The notes beneath the pieces are model-generated. The model was not told where the DNA came from. It worked only from the letters and a program-made list of their open reading frames with translations, and made no database searches. From positions 455,485-519,484 of the forward strand of contig NZ_REFJ01000002.1 of NCBI RefSeq assembly GCF_003688415.1: a stretch of 64,000 nucleotides of DNA, given 5' to 3'. This DNA comes from Umboniibacter marinipuniceus (GTDB lineage: Bacteria > Pseudomonadota > Gammaproteobacteria > Pseudomonadales > DSM-25080). The translations under genes were made by a program, and so were the position numbers. Shown piece by piece: positions 1 to 9,624 of this stretch; the first letter of the stretch is position 1; every line of letters begins with the position of its first letter.

Positions 1-342
1 CATCCGAGCCTGCTGCCCAAGTATCCCGGATTAAACACCCATCAGCGTGCGATCGACGCCGGTGATGAGTTTGCTGGCGCTACCGTCCATTACGTTACCG
101 CTGAGCTCGACGGTGGCCCACCAATCATTCAGGGTAAAACACCCATCGACCCTGATATGACCGCCAAGAGCCTTGCGGAGCGTATTCTATTTGACGTAGA
201 GCATCACATTTTCCCGGTGGCCGTGTCCTGGTTCTGTGATAATCGCTTGCGTTATGAGAACGGCCGCGCTTTACTCGATAATAAAGTCATCGATAATTCG
301 GGAATTCTATGGAAAACCTCAGAACAGGTATCACAAAGCTAG
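1..342 (+). CDS. purN: Phosphoribosylglycinamide formyltransferase, C-terminal part (5' end outside window)
   Basis: Transfers a formyl group from 10-formyl-tetrahydrofolate to GAR in purine synthesis (cytosol). The frame is open from base 1 and ends at TAG 340-342, giving about 113 residues, roughly half the usual length. The visible part begins HPSLLPKYPG, the family loop carrying the catalytic His, and continues with THQRAIDAGDEFAGATVH and ELDGGPPIIQ, which holds the conserved Asp. The N-terminal phosphate-binding half and catalytic Asn lie outside the window. The last 34 bases overlap the start of the next gene, suggesting translational coupling. The purN-DUF3108 pairing is common in pseudomonads (recalled, not checked). 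Confidence 0.95.
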   Translation, partial: HPSLLPKYPGLNTHQRAIDAGDEFAGATVHYVTAELDGGPPIIQGKTPIDPDMTAKSLAERILFDVEHHIFPVAVSWFCDNRLRYENGRALLDNKVIDNSGILWKTSEQVSQS

Positions 343-1031
343 CTAGACCAACCCTTCTTTTGGCCCTGCTCTGGAACGTACCTATTAGCGCTGCTGAATC
401 AAGACAGCCCTATGAAGCGACCTATCAGGGTCGCTACTCGGGGCTTGAGATCACCGCCACGCGGAGTTTTTCTTGCGAGCATCAAGACACCGACACTAAG
501 CTTAACAACTGCTCACTCTCTACCGTACTAGAGGCCGCACTTGGAACCATCGCGGAGGAGTCATTATTTCGAGTTGAAGATCGGAATATTGAAGCCCAGA
601 GTTACCGCTATGACCAACGCTTCTTTCTTTCGCGGCGCAGTCGCTCTATTGATTTCAATACGCCGGGCGCGGTGATCTATGAAGACCGACATGGTGCAAA
701 AACCATTCCAATTGAGCAACCCTACCTTGATAACCTCTCCTATCAGTATGCGCTGAGTCTAGCCGCCATTAACGGCGACGACACCGTCGAGATCCCCATC
801 ATTCGTCGTGGAAAAACGGACCTATTACGATTTGTTCGCGAGGGTTCTAGCGAGCAACAGATTAACGGGGAAACTATCTCCACCGTGCGCTTCATTCAGC
901 GACGCGAAGACAAGGACAAAACCATTGAGGTTTGGCTTGCGCCAGCCCTGGCCGGCGTAATGACGAGCATTCGCTATACCGAGGACGATAGTAGCTATTC
1001 GCTCAACATTAGCTCGCTGAAGTTCCTGTAA
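309..1031 (+). CDS. DUF3108-type periplasmic protein
   Basis: A 240-residue protein of unknown function. Residues 1-29 form a signal peptide: basic start (MENLRTGITK), hydrophobic stretch LLLALLW, probable cleavage after ISAA. The mature part (YEATYQGRYSGLEITATRSF onward) has the beta-rich pattern of DUF3108 proteins, including a late EVWLAPALAGVMTSIRY segment. It starts inside purN, so it is probably co-transcribed and coupled. Family identity rests on the purN neighbour plus sequence pattern. Role is unknown; envelope location is inferred from the signal peptide. Confidence 0.8.
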   Translation: MENLRTGITKLARPTLLLALLWNVPISAAESRQPYEATYQGRYSGLEITATRSFSCEHQDTDTKLNNCSLSTVLEAALGTIAEESLFRVEDRNIEAQSYRYDQRFFLSRRSRSIDFNTPGAVIYEDRHGAKTIPIEQPYLDNLSYQYALSLAAINGDDTVEIPIIRRGKTDLLRFVREGSSEQQINGETISTVRFIQRREDKDKTIEVWLAPALAGVMTSIRYTEDDSSYSLNISSLKFL

Positions 1032-1057
1032 CGGCAAGTACGAAGACTCTGCCGTTA
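1029..1057. other. Stem-loop at convergent gene ends
   Basis: TAACGGCA (1029-1036) and TGCCGTTA (1050-1057) form an 8-bp perfect stem with a 13-base loop, starting at the DUF3108 stop codon and lying between it and the convergent mrp gene. No T-run follows on either strand, so it is not a standard intrinsic terminator. It may protect the 3' end or mark a Rho-dependent end. Confidence 0.4.
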
Positions 1058-1081
1058 ATTCACCTCAGCTTCACGCTTAGC

Positions 1082-2152
1082 TCAGTCATCTAGCAAGACA
1101 AATTCTGGCATTGAAGCCAAGGGCATCATCGCCACTTCCTCACCGCAACGGAGCGCTAGGGCTTGGTATGCTTGCTGTTCTGCTCCGCTACTAGCCATGA
1201 GATTCTCACCTGCATCAGCCGACTGCCTGATTGCTAAGGAAAGAGGCAGCTTAGCCAGCAACTTCGCGTCATAGGTGGCAGCCAGACGTTCACCGCCATC
1301 ACTACCAAAGATAGCCTCCTGATGACCGCAAGCGGAACAGGTGTGAATACTCATATTTTCAACGAGACCAACGATTGGAATGTTAACTTTGGCGAACATT
1401 TCAATTGCCTTCTTGGCATCCAACAACGCGATATCCTGAGGAGTGGTGACAATTACTGCCCCCGAGACCGCCATCTTCTGAGCAACAGTTAGTTGAATAT
1501 CACCAGTTCCTGGTGGCATATCAACAATAAGGTAGTCCAGATCATCCCAGAGCGTTTGTTCCAATATCTGCATCAACGCGCCGCTCGCCATAGGACCGCG
1601 CCACACCGCTGGCGTCTTCTCCGTGGTAAGATATCCAAGACTCATGGTTTGCAGACCCGCTGCGACGACCGGTTCGAAATGCTTGGACGCTTGCACCTTT
1701 GGCCGAGTCCCCTCGGCAACGCCCAACATTGTTGGGATACTAGGCCCATAGATATCAGCATCTAATACGCCAACTTTCGCGCCTTCCGCCTGCAGTGCCA
1801 GGGCCAGATTTACAGTGGTCGTTGATTTACCCACTCCGCCTTTTCCCGAAGCCACCAGAATAATATTCTTCACACCCGCTACTAACGGTCGCTCCGCTTT
1901 AATCGCCAGCTGCGGTACGCTAATTGCAAATTCAATCGTCAAATCCCGATGTTCAACGAGTTCATCAATCGCTACGGCAATTCGCTGACTTAAGCCTTCC
2001 CACTGTGATTTACATGGCCAAGGGAAACTAAAGACTAATCGGCAAGCGGTATCGCTAAGTTCGGTCTCAGAAAGCCAGTTGACTAGCGGTTGTTGATGGG
2101 TTCCAAATTGGAGTTTTGAAAGGGCCTCAGTAAGTTTTTCGCGGCTAATCAT
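1082..2152 (-). CDS. apbC: Iron-sulfur cluster carrier ATPase Mrp/ApbC
   Basis: Cytosolic P-loop ATPase of the Mrp/NBP35 group that binds and transfers [4Fe-4S] clusters to apoproteins. The 356-residue protein has a short N-terminal MIP18-like domain (about 1-85), a deviant Walker A SGKGGVGKS at 102-110, a second motif DADIYGPSIP, the switch VDMPPGTGD and the CxxC pair in HTCSACGH near 270 that holds the shared cluster. It is divergent from metG, as in many gammaproteobacteria. A supply role for the Fe-S-rich Rsx and Cco proteins in this window is possible but only inferred. Confidence 0.95.
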   Translation of the reverse strand: MISREKLTEALSKLQFGTHQQPLVNWLSETELSDTACRLVFSFPWPCKSQWEGLSQRIAVAIDELVEHRDLTIEFAISVPQLAIKAERPLVAGVKNIILVASGKGGVGKSTTTVNLALALQAEGAKVGVLDADIYGPSIPTMLGVAEGTRPKVQASKHFEPVVAAGLQTMSLGYLTTEKTPAVWRGPMASGALMQILEQTLWDDLDYLIVDMPPGTGDIQLTVAQKMAVSGAVIVTTPQDIALLDAKKAIEMFAKVNIPIVGLVENMSIHTCSACGHQEAIFGSDGGERLAATYDAKLLAKLPLSLAIRQSADAGENLMASSGAEQQAYQALALRCGEEVAMMPLASMPEFVLLDD

Positions 2153-2237
2153 AGGGCGCTCCGTGGAGAAATTGTAGTGACTTCCGCCATAATGGCGTTG
2201 TGGAGCGAAATTTCAACCTTTAAAACCGCTAGTTTAG

Positions 2238-2266
2238 TTTCAAGGAGCGAGCAATTAGGCTAAAAT
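2238..2266 (+). promoter_or_regulatory. Candidate metG promoter
   Basis: The divergent interval has a -10-like TAAAAT at 2261-2266, about 50 bases before the metG ATG, with a weak TTTCAA 17 bases upstream. The pyrC promoter carries the same GCTAAAAT core. The -35 match is poor (3 of 6), so this is tentative. Confidence 0.3.
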
Positions 2267-2314
2267 CTCGCTTAAATTGTCCTGCCCTTTTATCGAATGG
2301 AGTTACCCGAACGC

Positions 2315-4363
2315 ATGTCAACGTTACCTCGTAAAATCCTCGTCACGAGTGCCCTACCCTACGCCAACGGTTCGATTCACCTAGGCCACTTGGTTGAGTA
2401 CATTCAAACGGACATTTGGGTACGTTTTCAGAAAATGCGCGGGAACGGCTGTACCTACGTTTGCGCTGACGATGCTCACGGCACCGCAATTATGCTTAAA
2501 GCAGAGCAACTTGGTCGTAGCGCCGAGGAACAGATTGCCGCGGTGAAAGCGGAACACGAACAGGACTTCGCTGACTTTCATATTGGCTTTGATAATTTTC
2601 ATTCTACCCATTCTAATGAAAACAAAGCGCTTTCCGAGGAGATTTATCTAGCGCTTGAAGCGAACGGGCATATTACCCGTAAAACCATCACCCAAGCGTT
2701 TGACCCAGAGCGAAATATTTTTCTCGCTGATCGTTATATCAAAGGTACTTGCCCAAGCTGTAAAGCCGAAGATCAATACGGCGATAATTGTGAGAGCTGC
2801 GGCGCTACCTATTCGCCTACGGATTTAATCAATGCCGTGTCAACGCTCTCAGGTGCAACGCCCGTTGAAAAAGAGTCCGAACATTTCTTTTTTGACCTGC
2901 CTCAGTTCAGCGATTTTCTAAAACACTGGACTCGCTCTGGCACCCTGCAAACCGAAGTGGCTAACAAGCTGTCTGAATGGTTGGACAGTGGCCTTCAGGC
3001 CTGGGATATCTCTCGCGACGCACCCTATTTCGGCTTCGAAATCCCCGGAGCGCCAGGCAAGTACTTCTATGTTTGGTTGGACGCGCCAATTGGCTACATG
3101 GCAAGTTTCAAAAACCTCTGTGATCAGCGCAGTGATCTATCCTTCGATGAGTACTGGTCAGCGGACGCCACAACTGAACTCTATCACTTCATTGGCAAGG
3201 ATATTGTCAACTTCCACGCTCTGTTTTGGCCAGCAATGTTGCACTCGGCTAACTACCGTTTACCCACTGGCGTTAATGTCCATGGATTCTTGACGGTGAA
3301 TGGTAAAAAAATGTCTAAGTCTCGTGGGACCTTTATTAACGCTCGCAGTTACTTAAATCACATGAACCCCGAATACCTTCGCTACTACTTTGCCGCGAAG
3401 TTATCTGCTGGCGTAGATGATATTGACCTTAACCTTGAAGATTTTATGCAGCGAGTCAATTCTGACCTCGTTGGTAAGGTGGTCAACATCGCCAGTCGTA
3501 CGGCCAAATTTGTCCACAAACTGGGCGCTGGAAAACTTAGCGGTGCACCCCACGATACCTCGCTCTGGGAACAATTCACCACTGCTGACAGTTCCATTGC
3601 CGCGCACTACGAAGCTCGCGAATATGGTAAGGCCATGCGGGAAATTATGGCATTAGCCGATCTCGCCAACCAATATATCGCCCAACACCAACCCTGGTCT
3701 TTAGCAAAGTCTGAAGCAACTCAGGCTGAGGCCCTAGCGGTTTGCGTCCAGTCACTCAACATGTTCGCTGCACTGTCAACTTGGTTGGCACCGGTGCTCC
3801 CAGTGACGGCGGAGAAGATAGGCGAATTCTTGCAACGCCCTAGCTGTTGGAAAACGGGGCCCGTTTGGCTCGCTGACCATGAAATTGCCACCTTCAGCCC
3901 GCTGTTAAAACGTTTAGAACAGCCGGCCATTGATGCCATGATGGATGATGCTAAGGCCGCACTCGAAGCACTCCAACCTGCACCCGAAGTTGAGACACTC
4001 GCCAGCAATGGTCAACTCGATGCTGATCCACTTGCCGAAGAAATTAGCTTTGATGATTTTGCTAAAGTCGATCTTCGCGTTGCAAAAATTGTGGCGGCTG
4101 AGTCCGTTAAAGGCGCCGATAAGCTATTACAACTTACCCTCGACCTCGGTGGTGAACAGCGTAATGTCTTCGCCGGGATCAAATCGGCCTATAACGCCGA
4201 AGTCCTGGTTGGCCGGTTGACCGTATTGGTAGCAAATTTGGCGCCGCGGAAGATGCGCTTCGGAGTCTCGGAAGGCATGGTTGCCGCCGCCGGCCCGGGT
4301 GGCGACGAAATCTACCTATTGAGCCCCGATAGCGGTGCCATCCCAGGCATGCGAATTAAGTGA
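2315..4363 (+). CDS. metG: Methionine--tRNA ligase
   Basis: Charges tRNA-Met with methionine (cytosol). The chosen 682-residue product carries the class I signature HLGH at 22-25 in [11 protein letters not shown], a zinc knuckle CPSC...CESC near 145-165, KMSKS at 331-335 and a C-terminal EMAPII-like tRNA-binding domain (from about 580, [12 protein letters not shown]). Length and architecture match dimeric bacterial MetRS. An in-frame ATG at 2297 is possible, but it has no ribosome-binding site. The ATG at 2315 follows GGAG (2299-2302) with long spacing, and its product [16 protein letters not shown] fits the family start. Confidence 0.97.
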   Translation: MSTLPRKILVTSALPYANGSIHLGHLVEYIQTDIWVRFQKMRGNGCTYVCADDAHGTAIMLKAEQLGRSAEEQIAAVKAEHEQDFADFHIGFDNFHSTHSNENKALSEEIYLALEANGHITRKTITQAFDPERNIFLADRYIKGTCPSCKAEDQYGDNCESCGATYSPTDLINAVSTLSGATPVEKESEHFFFDLPQFSDFLKHWTRSGTLQTEVANKLSEWLDSGLQAWDISRDAPYFGFEIPGAPGKYFYVWLDAPIGYMASFKNLCDQRSDLSFDEYWSADATTELYHFIGKDIVNFHALFWPAMLHSANYRLPTGVNVHGFLTVNGKKMSKSRGTFINARSYLNHMNPEYLRYYFAAKLSAGVDDIDLNLEDFMQRVNSDLVGKVVNIASRTAKFVHKLGAGKLSGAPHDTSLWEQFTTADSSIAAHYEAREYGKAMREIMALADLANQYIAQHQPWSLAKSEATQAEALAVCVQSLNMFAALSTWLAPVLPVTAEKIGEFLQRPSCWKTGPVWLADHEIATFSPLLKRLEQPAIDAMMDDAKAALEALQPAPEVETLASNGQLDADPLAEEISFDDFAKVDLRVAKIVAAESVKGADKLLQLTLDLGGEQRNVFAGIKSAYNAEVLVGRLTVLVANLAPRKMRFGVSEGMVAAAGPGGDEIYLLSPDSGAIPGMRIK

Positions 4364-4424
4364 TCGCTAGATAGTAAATAGTTATAAGGCAATACCTTTT
4401 ATATTATTGCTAGGCATAAGGCTA

Positions 4425-4442
4425 GGCGCTAAACTTAGCGCC
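4425..4442. promoter_or_regulatory. Palindrome in the rsxA leader
   Basis: GGCGCTAA-AC-TTAGCGCC is a perfect 8+8 inverted repeat with a 2-base spacer, ending 27 bases before the rsxA start. The tiny spacer suits a dimeric-repressor operator better than an RNA hairpin; no T-run follows. A looser repeat GCAATA...TATTGC lies at about 4390-4410. No regulator can be named from sequence alone. Confidence 0.4.
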
Positions 4443-4469
4443 ATTAACCGCAGAATCTAACAGGGACTT

Positions 4470-5045
4470 ATGGCAGACTTTTTCGTCATCTTAATTGGTG
4501 CCATCTTAGTTAACAATTTCGTACTTGTGCAGTTTTTGGGACTGTGCCCGTTTATGGGCGTGTCTAATAAGCTCGAAACTGCGATAGGCATGGGTGGCGC
4601 AACAACCTTCGTACTCACGCTTGCCGCAATCTGTTCCTATGCGGTGAACACCTGGCTACTTATTCCGCTAGAACTTGAGTACCTGCAAACCATTGCCTTC
4701 ATCGTGGTTATCGCAGGTGTCGTTCAGTTTACCAAGCTGTTCGTTGAAAAGACCTCGCCATTGCTCTACCGTGTACTGGGTGTATTTCTTCCGTTAATCA
4801 CCTCCAACTGTGCGGTACTAGGTGTGGCGTTACAAAACACTCAGAAGGCGCACACCTTCTTGGAGTCAACGCTATACGGCTTTGGTGCGGCGGTTGGTTT
4901 CTCCCTAGTGCTGGTACTCTTTAGTGCGATGCGTGAGAGGCTTGCCGTTGCCGACGTGCCAGCACCATTCCAAGGTGCCGCCATTGGCATGATTACCGCC
5001 GGTTTGATGTCGCTAGCCTTCATGGGCTTCGCGGGTATGGTGTAA
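4470..5045 (+). CDS. rsxA: Electron transport complex subunit RsxA (RnfA)
   Basis: Integral inner-membrane subunit of the Rsx/Rnf complex, which couples NADH-ferredoxin electron transfer to ion movement and in E. coli helps reset SoxR. The 191-residue product is hydrophobic with about six membrane spans and the family signatures [18 protein letters not shown] near the N terminus and [15 protein letters not shown] in the middle. These are the paired half-repeats shared with RsxE, each with a conserved Cys thought to bind a membrane Fe-S cluster. First gene of rsxABCDGE; 2 bases separate it from rsxB. Confidence 0.97.
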   Translation: MADFFVILIGAILVNNFVLVQFLGLCPFMGVSNKLETAIGMGGATTFVLTLAAICSYAVNTWLLIPLELEYLQTIAFIVVIAGVVQFTKLFVEKTSPLLYRVLGVFLPLITSNCAVLGVALQNTQKAHTFLESTLYGFGAAVGFSLVLVLFSAMRERLAVADVPAPFQGAAIGMITAGLMSLAFMGFAGMV

Positions 5046-5047
5046 TC

Positions 5048-5638
5048 ATGTTCGATTTACTCACCCAATCAACCATCTCAAGCTCGCTGTTTGCACTCTC
5101 TCTTCTGGCAGTATTGTTCGGGCTTGTACTGGGCTATGCCGTAGTTAAATTTAAAGTCGATGGCGACCCTATCGTGGATCAGATTGATAATTTATTGCCA
5201 CAAACTCAATGCGGGCAGTGCGGATTCCCTGGTTGCAAACCCTATGCCGAGTCAATTGCTAATGGAGATGCCATTAACAAATGTCCGCCAGGTGGTCAGA
5301 CAACCGTCAACCAACTAGCAGAGCTACTGGGTGTTGAAGCACCCGAGCTTGACGAGAGTCACGGAGAGGAAAAGGATAAGCGTGTAATTGCCTACATCCG
5401 AGAAGATGAATGCATTGGTTGTACTAAGTGCATACAAGCCTGTCCGGTAGATGCAATCCTCGGTGCGGCCAAACAAATGCATACTGTGATCGTAGATGAG
5501 TGCACGGGTTGTGATCTCTGCGTAGAACCTTGTCCAGTTGACTGTATCGACTTGCTAGAAATTGATGAAGATATTAATACCTGGAGTTGGAAGCAACCGG
5601 ATCTTATCGCCACCGACAAACGGGGAGTCATTAGCTAA
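5048..5638 (+). CDS. rsxB: Electron transport complex subunit RsxB (RnfB)
   Basis: Membrane-anchored iron-sulfur subunit that relays electrons in the Rsx/Rnf complex. The 196 residues comprise an N-terminal anchor (about 8-30), a 4Fe-4S domain with CGQCGFPGC and a following Cys in NKCPPGG, and a two-cluster ferredoxin domain with [12 protein letters not shown] and [12 protein letters not shown]. Length matches proteobacterial RsxB. Its stop codon overlaps the rsxC start by 1 base, indicating tight coupling. Confidence 0.97.
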   Translation: MFDLLTQSTISSSLFALSLLAVLFGLVLGYAVVKFKVDGDPIVDQIDNLLPQTQCGQCGFPGCKPYAESIANGDAINKCPPGGQTTVNQLAELLGVEAPELDESHGEEKDKRVIAYIREDECIGCTKCIQACPVDAILGAAKQMHTVIVDECTGCDLCVEPCPVDCIDLLEIDEDINTWSWKQPDLIATDKRGVIS

Positions 5639-7968
5639 TGCGAATTATTCATGATATCCCTGGCGGCGTCTTCCCGCCGGAGCAAAAGTCGCTCTCGAAT
5701 CAGCAGGAGATCCAGTCACTACCCATTTTTAGCGAGTATATTATCCCGCTTAAGCAACATATAGGTGTGGCCGCAACCGTGTGCGTCGAGATTGGCGACA
5801 AGGTACTTAAAGGCCAGGTGATCGGCGTTTCCACGGGATTTATGTCAACCTCCGTTCACGCGCCAACGTCTGGCACCATTAAGGAAATTGACTACCACCC
5901 TGTTAGCCACCCCAGTGGGCTCAAGGATATCGCCGTCATACTGGAGGCGGATGGTCTCGACACCCAAATAACCACCAAGCGAAGAACAGACTGGCAGTCA
6001 TTAGGAAAGCGCGAACTACTTGATATCATTCGTAGCGCGGGCATTGCTGGTTTAGGTGGCGCAAGCTTCCCTACAGCGGTCAAACTGGACGGTCAACGTC
6101 CCATCAACACGCTAATCATCAACGGTACTGAGTGTGAGCCATACATTACCGCCGATGACATGCTGATGCGCGAAAAGGCCGACGAGATTCGCACCGGCGT
6201 TGAAATACTCGCGCACCTGCTCGGCAATCCCGCGACGGTTGTCATTGGTATTGAAGACAACAAGCCTGAAGCACTTTCGCTAATGAGAATCGCCTGCGCA
6301 GGGACCAAAATTGAGGTAGCCTCTTTCCCTACGAAATACCCGTCCGGCGGCGAAAAGCAACTGATACAGATTTTAACGGGGCAAGAAGTCCCCAGCGGCG
6401 ATATTCCAGCGGCGCTGGGTATTGTCATGCAAAATGTTGGTACTGCTCGGGCCATCAAACAAGCGGTCATAGACGACTTACCTCTTATTGAGCGTGTCAC
6501 CACCGTCACCGGTGAAGGGATTGAGCAGCGAGGCAACTTTTTTACCCGAATTGGCACCAAGGTCGAAGATCTACTCGCTCACCTAAATTTCCGCTCCGAT
6601 GACGACAAAGTCATCATGGGCGGCCCTATGATGGGCTTTGAATTACCATCGCTGAACGTGCCTGTCGTCAAAGCTACCAACTGTCTATTAATACCTGGTT
6701 ACGACGCCCTCAACGCTAGCTCAGAATGTATCCGTTGTGGTCTCTGTGCCGAAGCCTGCCCCGCGCAACTTTTACCACAACAGCTGTATTGGTATAGCAA
6801 AGCGGACGATCACGATAAACTGGACGCTTATCACCTGAGCGATTGTATCGAGTGTGGCGCCTGCGCCTACGTCTGCCCAAGTAAGTTGCCATTAGTACAG
6901 CATTATCGAGCCGCTAAAGCGTCCATTAAGCACGCCGCTGAAGATCAACTCCGATCCGACCGAGCTCGCGCCCGCTTTGAATTCAGAAAGCAGCGAATGG
7001 ATGCCGCGGAAGCAGAGAAAGAAGCCAAGCGTTTGGCTCGCAAGGCCGCTGCCGAGAAAGCCAAATTAGCCAAGCAACAACAGTCAGCTACGCCTTCTGT
7101 TGCCTCGTTCAAGCCCGTTAACGCAAATGCCGATAGCCCTGACCCACTCGCCGCGGCACGAGCTAAACTAAAGCAGACCAAAGCAAGTGAAGCTGATCAG
7201 CAAAGCGAGCGGCTGCACAAACAGTTGAAGAGCATTGCTCAGCGAATCGAATTTATTGATCAGCAAATTGCTGAGACCATCGCCGAACACGGCGAGGACG
7301 CTAGTCTTATTCCGCAGTTACAATCTAAGCGCGCGGCAAGCGTTCTTAAACAAACACAACTACAAACTAAGTTAGCGGACGTAAGTGGGCTTCCCCAAAC
7401 CGCCAACGCCGCCGAGGCTCTGCCTACAACGAAGCAGGTCAATACCGACGGCAATAACGCAGCGCAAGGACAGAGCAATATTGAACGGGCTGAAAATGCC
7501 CTGAATGCGCTGACTGCCGCTCGCTCAAGTCGGTCGCCCCAGGAACGACAGCGTGAAGCGCTACAACGCATCGAAGACAACATCGCTCGCTCTCAGCAAC
7601 AACTTAATGAAAGCGATGACGAGCTGCTCCGTGAAAAGTTGCACCGTCGCATCGAACAGTTAACCGCTAAACAGCAGGAAACACTCGCTAGCGACGCATT
7701 TTCACCGGCAGTACAATCTGTTCACAACGATAAGGCGTTAGAGGCCATTGAACGGGCCAAGCAAACCGCCGCAGCCCAAGCAAGTCTTACCCCAGCGGAA
7801 AAGCGGCAACAACAGCATGCAAGTCTTCAAGCCCGGCTAGACAAAGCCAAGGCAAGACTGAGTAAAGCTGAAGCAGAGAACAATGAACACCTCGAAGCAT
7901 TCAGAAATGCCGTAACGAAAATCGAAGTTAAGCTCGCAGAATGGACCCGTGATCATGACGAAAACTAG
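5638..7968 (+). CDS. rsxC: Electron transport complex subunit RsxC (RnfC)
   Basis: Peripheral NADH/FMN-binding subunit, the proposed entry point for electrons. The 776 residues hold a conserved core to about 430, with GLGGASFPTAVKL (nucleotide/FMN region) and two ferredoxin motifs, CIRCGLCAEACP from C364 and CIECGACAYVCP from C403. From about 440 to the end there is a long Ala/Lys/Gln/Glu-rich segment that looks coiled-coil with degenerate repeats (EAKRLARKAAAEKAKLAKQ and similar). Such tails vary greatly among gammaproteobacterial RsxC proteins. The 3' end overlaps rsxD by 14 bases. Confidence 0.96.
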   Translation: MRIIHDIPGGVFPPEQKSLSNQQEIQSLPIFSEYIIPLKQHIGVAATVCVEIGDKVLKGQVIGVSTGFMSTSVHAPTSGTIKEIDYHPVSHPSGLKDIAVILEADGLDTQITTKRRTDWQSLGKRELLDIIRSAGIAGLGGASFPTAVKLDGQRPINTLIINGTECEPYITADDMLMREKADEIRTGVEILAHLLGNPATVVIGIEDNKPEALSLMRIACAGTKIEVASFPTKYPSGGEKQLIQILTGQEVPSGDIPAALGIVMQNVGTARAIKQAVIDDLPLIERVTTVTGEGIEQRGNFFTRIGTKVEDLLAHLNFRSDDDKVIMGGPMMGFELPSLNVPVVKATNCLLIPGYDALNASSECIRCGLCAEACPAQLLPQQLYWYSKADDHDKLDAYHLSDCIECGACAYVCPSKLPLVQHYRAAKASIKHAAEDQLRSDRARARFEFRKQRMDAAEAEKEAKRLARKAAAEKAKLAKQQQSATPSVASFKPVNANADSPDPLAAARAKLKQTKASEADQQSERLHKQLKSIAQRIEFIDQQIAETIAEHGEDASLIPQLQSKRAASVLKQTQLQTKLADVSGLPQTANAAEALPTTKQVNTDGNNAAQGQSNIERAENALNALTAARSSRSPQERQREALQRIEDNIARSQQQLNESDDELLREKLHRRIEQLTAKQQETLASDAFSPAVQSVHNDKALEAIERAKQTAAAQASLTPAEKRQQQHASLQARLDKAKARLSKAEAENNEHLEAFRNAVTKIEVKLAEWTRDHDEN

Positions 7969-8995
7969 CCCTCATCTTCAGTCGTCACTATCAACGCCTC
8001 AGCTCATGCGACTGGTTATCTTTGCCTGTATCCCGGCAACAGTGGCTATGACCATGCTTTACGGTATGGGCACACTTGTTAATCTCGCCTTGGCAACTAT
8101 CGGAGCCTTATTTGCGGAGGCGGTAATCTTGGCGCTACGAGGACGCCCCTTGCGCAGTGCATTACAGGACTATTCGGCGGTACTAACAGCCGTGCTACTC
8201 GCGCTGGCTATCCCGCCCTTCGCCGCCTGGTGGCTACCATTTTTTGGAGCCATCATCGCCATTGTATTTGCCAAGCAACTCTTTGGTGGCTTGGGAATGA
8301 ACCCTTTCAATCCCGCCATGGTCGCTTATGTTGTTTTACTCATTTCCTTTCCGTTGGCGATGTCTAGCTGGCCCGAGGCTCAGCAGCTCTCTTCCGCTAT
8401 TCCCAATGAGGTCGCATTGGCGGCGATTTTCGGTGGTCAGTCTATTGACGGTTACACCGCCGCTACGCCACTTGATATTGTCCGAAATCTTCAGGGTCAG
8501 ACCTACACTGAGGCCGTGGCAAGCAATCTCGAACTCGCCCGCGGTAAAGTCGCAGGCTATGCCAGTGAAATCATTAACGTGGCGTTTTTGATGGGCGGTC
8601 TCTACCTACTCAAACGCAAACTTTTTAGCTGGCATGCCCCAGTGGCGATGCTGATAAGCTTAGGTCTTATGGCACTAGTATTCTGGACGGGTGATGGCTC
8701 TGATAGCCGCGGCTCACCGCTGTTTCACTGGTTTAGCGGTGCCACGATGATGGGCGCATTCTTCATCATCACAGACCCTGTTAGCGGTGCAACCAGTAAT
8801 CGTGGTCGGTTTATTTTTGGCGCTCTCGTCGGCGTAATGATTTATCTGATTAGAGCCTTCGGTAATTATCCCGATGGCGTAGCTTTCGCTGTCCTAATCG
8901 CCAACCTCGCGGCACCGTTTATTGACTACTACACGGTACCGCGCTCTTACGGTCGTGAGAAAGCCACATCGATTATTGCTAAGGAGTCGGATTGA
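7955..8995 (+). CDS. rsxD: Electron transport complex subunit RsxD (RnfD)
   Basis: Integral membrane flavoprotein subunit of the Rsx/Rnf complex. About 346 residues with many membrane spans. It carries GGLGMNPFNPAM, the DGYTAATPLD segment whose Thr is the expected covalent FMN site in RnfD proteins (family knowledge), and ITDPVSGATSNRGR later. A GTG at 7949 is also in frame, but ATG 7955 has GGA at better spacing. It starts inside rsxC and ends on the base where rsxG begins. Confidence 0.96.
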   Translation: MTKTSPHLQSSLSTPQLMRLVIFACIPATVAMTMLYGMGTLVNLALATIGALFAEAVILALRGRPLRSALQDYSAVLTAVLLALAIPPFAAWWLPFFGAIIAIVFAKQLFGGLGMNPFNPAMVAYVVLLISFPLAMSSWPEAQQLSSAIPNEVALAAIFGGQSIDGYTAATPLDIVRNLQGQTYTEAVASNLELARGKVAGYASEIINVAFLMGGLYLLKRKLFSWHAPVAMLISLGLMALVFWTGDGSDSRGSPLFHWFSGATMMGAFFIITDPVSGATSNRGRFIFGALVGVMIYLIRAFGNYPDGVAFAVLIANLAAPFIDYYTVPRSYGREKATSIIAKESD

Positions 8996-9624
8996 TGAAA
9001 ACCACACGCTCCATTCTCGATGCGGTCCTCCGACTTCTTGGTTTTGGCATTGCTACTGCGTTGCTGCTGGGCGGTACCTATAGCTTCACCAAGGATAAGA
9101 TTTCCACCCAGCAAGAGCTCGCAGCACAACGTTTATATAGCCAGCTCATTGATACCAACAGCTATACCAACAACTTGAACGAGACTGCTATCGATACACC
9201 GGCATTCCTCGCAACGGTAACGCATTCAGATGCGCCAGTACTCCTCGCCACTAACCACGATGAATTGGCGGCCGTACTCATTCCTACTGACGCACTCGAC
9301 GGCTATTCGGGGCGAATTAAACTTTTGATAGCCATTGATAAGCACGGCAATCTCCTCGCCGTGCGTGTTTTGGCGCATAGGGAAACGCCAGGTTTAGGTG
9401 ACGCAATCGAAGTGAGTAAAAGTGATTGGATCCTTGGCTTCAACAACCTTCCGTATTCTCTTGAGGACAGAGCCGGTTGGGATGTGGCGAAGTATGGCGG
9501 TGACTTCGATCAATTTACTGGTGCCACCGTGACTCCCCGAGCAGTAGTCCGTCAAGTAGAGCGAACCTTAAACGCCATTGCCGAAGAATCCACTTGGCTA
9601 AAGGAGCTACAGACTCATGAGTAA
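8995..9624 (+). CDS. rsxG: Electron transport complex subunit RsxG (RnfG)
   Basis: Single-span subunit with a periplasmic domain carrying covalent FMN. The 209 residues have a membrane anchor at about 10-30 ([16 protein letters not shown]) and the flavinylation motif FTGAT at 174-178; T178 is the predicted FMN attachment residue. ATG 8995 follows AAGGAG (8981-8986) at ideal spacing and overlaps the rsxD stop by one base, so the in-frame TTG at 8992 is rejected. Flavinylation would need an ApbE transferase, which is not in this window. Confidence 0.96.
   Translation: MKTTRSILDAVLRLLGFGIATALLLGGTYSFTKDKISTQQELAAQRLYSQLIDTNSYTNNLNETAIDTPAFLATVTHSDAPVLLATNHDELAAVLIPTDALDGYSGRIKLLIAIDKHGNLLAVRVLAHRETPGLGDAIEVSKSDWILGFNNLPYSLEDRAGWDVAKYGGDFDQFTGATVTPRAVVRQVERTLNAIAEESTWLKELQTHE

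Noticed and set aside
6093..6560. Long antisense reading frame within rsxC (155 codons)
   Set aside because: Shadow of a well-supported gene on the other strand; no ribosome-binding site or protein pattern.
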